Positions 59,579 to 64,000 of a stretch of DNA of 64,000 nt are shown one piece after another. Each line of letters starts with the position of its first letter. Positions within the stretch are counted from its first letter, which is position 1. The DNA lies in the NCBI RefSeq assembly GCF_026341125.1, contig NZ_JAPEOR010000007.1, forward strand, positions 11,741 through 75,740. Reading direction: 5' to 3'. The stretch is from Streptomyces sp. NBC_01142 (GTDB lineage: Bacteria; Actinomycetota; Actinomycetes; Streptomycetales; Streptomycetaceae). The notes beneath the pieces were generated by a model, which was not told the origin of the DNA, did no database searches, and saw nothing but the letters and a program-made list of their open reading frames with translations. The translations under genes and the position numbers were made by a program.

Positions 59579-60637
59579 TCACGTCTCCGAAGGAGCACCG
59601 CACAGCCGAATCACCTCCCGAGCTGCGACGTGGGCGTCGTCGAGCCCTCCGGTGAACTGTGCCAGCTTCTCCCTCAGGCGTTTGGCCTGGTGATACGCCT
59701 GGCTGCGGCCGCAGGCGAGCAGTTCCTGAATACGCTGAGGTTCAGCCAGGAGCGGCACCATCCGCTGCTCCTGCGGGCTCAGCATCCCAACGACCTCCGC
59801 AGCCGTCACTGCTGCGTCGAACTCCGCGTCTTCCGCCAGTACGGCCTCTTCCGGGGAGGGAGCGAGGGCCGCAGGCTCGTGTGCTGCCCCTGCCTCCAAC
59901 GGGACGACCACGGGATCAAGCACGGCAGGGAAGCGTTCGGCGAATATCTCGCACAGCTGTGATACCTCCAACGAGCCATCGGCAGCGGTGAGCACCGCGC
60001 GCAAGAGCGCAACGATGGACGCACGGTCCGCCACAGGAGCCCGTCGCGTGTCGCTCGACCACCGCGGGACCCGCACATTCGGCACAGCACGCGCAGCCTC
60101 CACCAGCCTTGAGGTCGCGCCCGACCAAGGGGATGCGCCGCTGCCGGCCAGACGCCATCTGCCGCCGCCAGGCTGCTGATCCGGCACTTGCTCGAAGGCC
60201 GCCTCAGACTCCAGCACTTTGCTCAGGCTGCGTCCCAGGGCGACGATTCCGCTCTTTCGGCTCTTGTCGATCAGCCAGTGCCGAATCGAGGTGCGGAGCA
60301 GCCGACCCACCGACGCGTCATCACTGGCCAGCGCCAGCAGGTTTGTCGTCACCGCCAGGCCTTTCTCAACGAGGAAATCTCCAACGAGATCCTCCAGATC
60401 CGCCGGCTGCGATCCTCCTGGCGGGGCGAGCGCAGGCAACTTGCGCGCTTCCTCCCTCACCAGCTTGCTGACCAGCTGCAGACACTCAGGACCTATCTCC
60501 CCGAGCCCGAGCAACTCCTGGAATGCAGAAATGGCCAGCCTCCTCTCACCTTGCCGCGCTGCACGGCTCAGAAGAACCTGCTCACAAAGATGCACACCTT
60601 GAGGCGCATTGGGTCCCTGTTCTGCAAAAGGCAACAA
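59579..60637 (-). CDS. Sigma-70-like protein at head of the CBASS cluster
   Basis: A protein of up to 352 aa. One segment resembles sigma region 2 (LEDLVGDFLVEKGLAVTTNL, then SVGRLLRTSIRHWLIDKSRK). A C-terminal segment resembles region 4 (MLSPQEQRMVPLLAEPQRIQ, ELLACGRSQAYHQAKRLREK). The middle is long and alanine-rich, unlike a normal ECF factor, so it may be a sigma-derived regulator. The start is uncertain: TTG 60637 opens the frame and GTG 60595 is another option, neither with a good ribosome site. First gene of the leftward set sigma-like, HTH, protease, CD-NTase, E2, effector; gaps of 87 and 175 bases suggest internal control. Confidence 0.5.
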   Translation of the reverse strand: MLPFAEQGPNAPQGVHLCEQVLLSRAARQGERRLAISAFQELLGLGEIGPECLQLVSKLVREEARKLPALAPPGGSQPADLEDLVGDFLVEKGLAVTTNLLALASDDASVGRLLRTSIRHWLIDKSRKSGIVALGRSLSKVLESEAAFEQVPDQQPGGGRWRLAGSGASPWSGATSRLVEAARAVPNVRVPRWSSDTRRAPVADRASIVALLRAVLTAADGSLEVSQLCEIFAERFPAVLDPVVVPLEAGAAHEPAALAPSPEEAVLAEDAEFDAAVTAAEVVGMLSPQEQRMVPLLAEPQRIQELLACGRSQAYHQAKRLREKLAQFTGGLDDAHVAAREVIRLCGAPSET

Positions 60638-61027
60638 TATTTGCCCGGCACCTCTGAAATCGAGGGAACTGACGTTCGGTATTCGACTGTCTTTTGGACC
60701 AGTGCAGTCAGCGGCTCCTTGCCTTTGCCGGGGCTGCCACCGGAGTTGAAGCGCCGGGGCAGAAAGCCACGATGCTTATGACAGCTGCAACTCCCCCTGC
60801 GCGCCAGGGAACACGCAAGAACGAGTAGCCCTCATCCACAGGCCACTGACGCCAGCGCCCAGGACCGGCGGAGACAGACGCACCGCTATGACCAGCAGAC
60901 CTGGGGTACAGGCGAGCGAGCGCAAGTCGCCCCCCCCGCACGAGCTCCGCCCTTCAGGAACGGGACTCCCGACGCGTCCTCCACCCACCGGACGAACACC
61001 CGGCCCTCCGTGTATCTGGTGGAGGGT
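60638..61027. other. Gap between CBASS cluster and terminal helicase
   Basis: A 390-base region between two leftward transcription units. It must hold the promoter of the sigma-like gene and the end of the helicase transcript. Small open frames on both strands are proline/arginine-rich and unconvincing. I see no repeat or RNA gene. Confidence 0.4.
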
Positions 61028-63466
61028 TCACGACCAGCGCATCCCGAGATCGGTCAGCTCCTCGATCCGTTCGGGGGCAAGCTTCGCGCGGCGGGAGCGG
61101 TTGTTGGCGATGAACACGCCGAGGGCGTACTGGATGCCGTCGACGGTCTCGGTGTGACCCCGCGGTACGTCGAGGTGTCCTTCGCGCTGCTGGTACTGGC
61201 GGGCGGCGGCCAGGCTGGCGGCCCACATCTCGGCACGGCTGCGCCGCAGGGCCGCGGCCGGCTGCTGGGGGAGCGGGGTGAGGCCGAGGACTTCACGGAG
61301 CAGCCACTGCTGCGCCGGGAGGAGGGTGTCCCATTCTTCTCTCTGCCCTCTGGCCCACCGGCCGAGGTCTTCGCCCTGAACGACGAGCTCCCCGGACTCC
61401 TCGGGCAGCGGACTGCCACCCGTGTGGTGGGTGCGGGCGAGGCGGAAGCAGCGCTGCCAGGCGACCGACCAGGCGGGGCACCAGGCCGGGTCGATGGCGT
61501 CCAGGGCCCGCCGCCGTTCCCGGCTCAACTGCCCGCCACCAGCAGAGGGTTCGCCTCCCGCCATCTGCCGGTGCCGCCGCTGTTCGTCTGCGCGGCGGGC
61601 GGCGGCGCGCTGGTTCTTCAGCCACACCCCGACCGGGTACGCCTGCCACACGGCGTCAGTGGGGGCGAGCAGGTGTCCGTGCTCGCGGGCCCAGGCGCGG
61701 GCGGCGGCGAGGCCTTCGTCGAACGCGACATCGCGGTGGCTCCAGATCATGCCGAGCTCGTCGAGTTGGCGAACCCGCTCGTCCTCCAGGCCGCCGCGGG
61801 CGTACGCGCGCCGCTGCTCGGCGATCCACACCCCGAGTGGGAACCCGTCGGGGGAGCGGTGCCCGTACGGCACCCGCAGGTCGCCGTGATCACCACGGTA
61901 GGCGAGCGCGGCCTGCAGCCCGCGCCGCCAGAACTGCGTCTCCGGCTTGAGCACCCGCAGGCTGATGAACGCCGCCAGGGCTGCTGGGTCCCGCGGCGTG
62001 GAGAACGTCAGCAGCCCCTGCGCTGGCCCGCTGACGGCCCCGCCCGGCCCCGCTGCACTCTCCGGCCCCCGCCGGCTGGCGGCCTGCGGAGCGGCCAGCT
62101 GCTCCACCGCCTCGGTGTCGTGCGCGCGCAGCGCGGTCAAAACCTTGACCAGCTCCCCGTATGCACGCGAGGCGAGCATCTCGTCCGGCTCCTCGCCCGG
62201 ACCGAGGAACACCGGCACCACCAGCGAGGCAGTCTTGCCCTCCCCGGGCTGCATCCGCAGCGCCCGCCCCACGGCCTGCACGATGTCGACCGTGGAGCCG
62301 CGCACGTCCGCGAACACCACCGCGTCGCAGTTCTTGGTGTCGACGCCCTCGCCCAGCACCCGCACCGACGCCAGTACCGCCCGCTCGATCACCGCCCCTT
62401 CTGCCGTTGTGCCGCTGGAGAATTCCTCCAGGACCCGCCGACGGTGCAGCGGCTTGTGCTCCCCGTACAGCCACTCCGCCCACACCGTCCCCGGCTCGGG
62501 GTACAGCTCCCGGTCGCTCGCCCACAACGCCTTCGCCACCGCCGGCAGACCGCTCGCGAAGGCCTCCGCCTCACTCGTGCGGTAGTGAAAGGTCAGCAGC
62601 CGCGCAAGCCGCTGCTCGGCCGCTGTTTTCAGCACGGCCGTCTGCAAGGCGGCCAGCCGCGCCCCGCGCACCGCATCCGTGCGCGCCTGCCCGCCCAGCA
62701 GCTGCACGGCCTGCAGCTGCGGGTCCTCGATGTCCACACACACGACCTGGTACGGCGCCACGATGCCCCGGTCGATCGCATCCGACAGCGACAACCGGTA
62801 CACCACCGGACCGAAGATCGCCTCGTCATCCATCGACGCGACCACCCGGGCCGACTCCCGCCCCACGCCCTGCTGCCCGTCCGCCTCCGGCACCTCCCAC
62901 AACCGCGGCGTGGCCGTCATGTACACCCGCCGAAGCGCCGGCACCTTCCCGTTGTCATGAACCGCCCCCCACGCCTTGCCCGCCGCACCCGACGTCCGAT
63001 GCGCCTCGTCCACCACCACCAGGTCCCACCCGCCCACACCCTGCGCATGCGCCCGCTCCAGCACCCCGAGCCCCAGCGCCGCATACGTGGCGAATACCGT
63101 CACCCGCTCCCGGCCCTCAAGCCACGCACTCAACTCACCCGCGTCCGTGGTGCACCGCAGCCCCACCGCCTCATCACCGCGCAACGAGCACACGCCGACC
63201 ATCGCCCCGCCACGCCCGCTCTCACGCCACACCGCAGCCATCTGCGCCAGCAGGTCGAGCGTGGGCACCAGCACCAACACCCGCCCGGCACGCAGCTCCT
63301 GAGCCACCGACACAGCGATCAGACTCTTGCCCGCTCCCGTAGCCGCGATCACCTGAACCCGCAGCCCCTCCTCCGCCACCTCGGCGTCGGACGAGATCTG
63401 CAGCGCGCGGACCGCCGCGTCCACCGCCTCGACCTGATGAGAATGAAGCCGCCGCCGACCCGTCAC
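61028..63466 (-). CDS. ttrA: Terminal TtrA-like superfamily 2 helicase
   Basis: A helicase of the type found just inside Streptomyces telomeres and needed for efficient transfer of linear DNA ends in conjugation. The 812-aa product shows IAATGAGKSLIAVS (motif I), LVVVDEAHRTSGAAGKAWG (II), YMTATPRLWEV (III), LGEGVDTKNCDAVVFADV and QAVGRALRMQPGEG (VI). Four or more helicase-associated repeats follow (for example GHLDVPRGHTETVDGIQYAL, then LGVFIANNR and LTDLGMRW). GTG 63466 begins right at the conserved part (TGRRRLHSHQVEAVDAAV); GTG 63520 is an alternative but overlaps its own GGAG. It reads away from the end, as in known replicons. The second copy is at 8001-10331. Confidence 0.82.
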   Translation of the reverse strand: MTGRRRLHSHQVEAVDAAVRALQISSDAEVAEEGLRVQVIAATGAGKSLIAVSVAQELRAGRVLVLVPTLDLLAQMAAVWRESGRGGAMVGVCSLRGDEAVGLRCTTDAGELSAWLEGRERVTVFATYAALGLGVLERAHAQGVGGWDLVVVDEAHRTSGAAGKAWGAVHDNGKVPALRRVYMTATPRLWEVPEADGQQGVGRESARVVASMDDEAIFGPVVYRLSLSDAIDRGIVAPYQVVCVDIEDPQLQAVQLLGGQARTDAVRGARLAALQTAVLKTAAEQRLARLLTFHYRTSEAEAFASGLPAVAKALWASDRELYPEPGTVWAEWLYGEHKPLHRRRVLEEFSSGTTAEGAVIERAVLASVRVLGEGVDTKNCDAVVFADVRGSTVDIVQAVGRALRMQPGEGKTASLVVPVFLGPGEEPDEMLASRAYGELVKVLTALRAHDTEAVEQLAAPQAASRRGPESAAGPGGAVSGPAQGLLTFSTPRDPAALAAFISLRVLKPETQFWRRGLQAALAYRGDHGDLRVPYGHRSPDGFPLGVWIAEQRRAYARGGLEDERVRQLDELGMIWSHRDVAFDEGLAAARAWAREHGHLLAPTDAVWQAYPVGVWLKNQRAAARRADEQRRHRQMAGGEPSAGGGQLSRERRRALDAIDPAWCPAWSVAWQRCFRLARTHHTGGSPLPEESGELVVQGEDLGRWARGQREEWDTLLPAQQWLLREVLGLTPLPQQPAAALRRSRAEMWAASLAAARQYQQREGHLDVPRGHTETVDGIQYALGVFIANNRSRRAKLAPERIEELTDLGMRWS

Positions 63467-63525
63467 GAGACCGCCCGCCTTTCCGCGCCCGCCTCCGGTG
63501 CAGAGGCAGTAGGCTCTCACTCCAG

Positions 63526-63553
63526 AATCTATCTCAGTTCACTATGATGCAAG
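63526..63553 (-). promoter_or_regulatory. Candidate promoter of the terminal helicase
   Basis: On the minus strand CTTGCA (63553-63548) and TAGATT (63531-63526) are 16 bases apart, a fair match to a vegetative promoter. It would start a transcript about 60 bases before GTG 63466. Weak evidence. The 215 bases between this and the palindromes show nothing else. Confidence 0.3.
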
Positions 63554-63735
63554 AGCACACGCACGACGCTCCACTAAGGATCGCTGCCGACTATCCGTCA
63601 ACCACCCTTCCCACCATGGCAGTCCATCCGCGGTCCACACCGGAGAAGTCGACAGATTCACCCCGCCGACACCTCCCGCCCTGGCACACTGCCCCAACCC
63701 GCCCCACAGGTCCAGCCTCTGACACCCAGCCAGCC

Positions 63736-64000
63736 GCCCGCGCCAGCGGGCTAATGGACTTGAAGGCGAAGCCGGAAAGTCCCAGCGGCGAGCGGAGCAC
63801 GCCGCCTAGGGCGCGGAGCGCCCGGTATCAAAGCCGAGCAACGCGAGGCCAAGTCCCGAGCAACGCGAGGGACTTCAGGCCGAAGGGCTGGCCCGGTGAA
63901 ACCGGGCAGTCCCGGCCGCGGAGCGGCCGGGACCAAGCGCGCACAGCGCGCCGTCAGGCCGAGCGCAGCGAGGCCGTTCACTCGGAGGGCGCGCAGCGCC
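63736..64000. repeat. Telomere palindrome array
   Basis: About ten palindromes with small loops fill the last 265 bases. From the inside: 63736-63751; 63756-63782 with inner GGC-GAA-GCC; 63785-63805; 63809-63823 (GGGCGC-GGA-GCGCCC); 63851-63875; 63891-63907 (GCCCGGT-GAA-ACCGGGC); 63909-63933, an 11-bp perfect stem around GGA; 63937-63951 (GCGCGC-ACA-GCGCGC); 63957-63975; and 63988-64000 (GGCGC-GCA-GCGCC) at the very edge. Several loops have the GCGNAGC form that makes very stable single-purine hairpins. This is the hallmark of the telomeric 3' strand of Streptomyces replicons. The canonical outermost palindrome CCCGCGGAGCGGG is not present. Confidence 0.85.

Noticed and set aside
59579..60637. 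Calling the sigma-like protein a true ECF sigma factor
   Set aside because: The region 2 and region 4 resemblance is partial and the spacer between them is far too long; kept as sigma-like only.
63909..63933. The 11-bp hairpin as a transcription terminator
   Set aside because: No gene reads toward it at a fitting distance, and it is one of a run of palindromes at the DNA end, so a telomere fold explains it better.
1..64000. tRNA, rRNA or riboswitch genes
   Set aside because: I looked for tRNA-like arms and conserved riboswitch text in the intergenic gaps and found none that I could defend.

Overview
This is high-GC actinobacterial DNA, almost certainly from a Streptomyces-type linear replicon (a chromosome arm or a large linear plasmid). 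Three independent observations support this. A tap-tpg pair, encoding the telomere-associated protein and the terminal protein, lies at 15.6-18.3 kb. A telomere-type (TtrA-like) helicase points inward at 61.0-63.5 kb. The last 265 bases are a string of about ten short palindromes with GCGNAGC-type hairpin loops, as seen at Streptomyces telomeres. The right edge of the window is therefore at, or very near, a physical DNA end. The canonical outermost palindrome of archetypal telomeres is not visible.

Layout. 0-0.9 kb: an edge-truncated hypothetical gene. 1.1-2.1 kb: a decayed PIN-like gene. 2.4-7.9 kb: a Tn7/Tn5053-like transposition module (TnsC-, TnsB- and TnsA-like proteins plus TniQ), all leftward. 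8.0-10.3 kb: a second, internal TtrA-like helicase. 10.7-15.4 kb: a scrap-rich zone holding an Mrr-like remnant, a BldN-like sigma factor with a membrane partner, a Fic protein with a companion gene, and broken HNH and membrane genes. 15.6-18.3 kb: tap-tpg. 18.3-18.9 kb: an ISL3-family remnant and a small membrane protein. 19.0-24.1 kb: a two-component system whose kinase gene and upstream region are duplicated, while the second response regulator has been reduced to a stub. 24.2-29.3 kb: a replicon-maintenance-like cluster with a zinc-cluster protein, an XRE regulator over a 17-bp operator-like repeat, a DUF6083 protein and a UvrD-like helicase. 29.6-30.5 kb: an IS5-family element that split a 70-aa gene.

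31.2-60.6 kb is a dense defence island. In order it holds a TPR/CHAT-protease module; a caspase-like STAND ATPase operon split into a separate WD40 subunit and followed by an alpha/beta hydrolase; a complete class 1 DISARM operon (drmD, drmMI, drmA, drmB, drmC), with an apparent one-base frameshift in drmC; a decayed GNAT gene; and a short type II CBASS (CD-NTase, E2-like protein, transmembrane effector). The CBASS genes are preceded by a sigma-like protein, an HTH protein and an ImmA/IrrE metalloprotease, which are plausible control genes. 61.0-64.0 kb is the terminal helicase and telomere.

How the parts fit. Tap and Tpg recognise and cap the DNA ends, and the helicases are of the kind kept next to telomeres. 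The island between them and the end combines DNA-modification immunity (DISARM) with several abortive or protease-based systems (CBASS, caspase-STAND, CHAT). Translational overlaps of the ATGA/GTGA type define the operons clearly. Many start sites below were moved from the longest open frame to the codon supported by a Shine-Dalgarno sequence or by such an overlap. All family assignments come from motif recognition by eye, with no database search.
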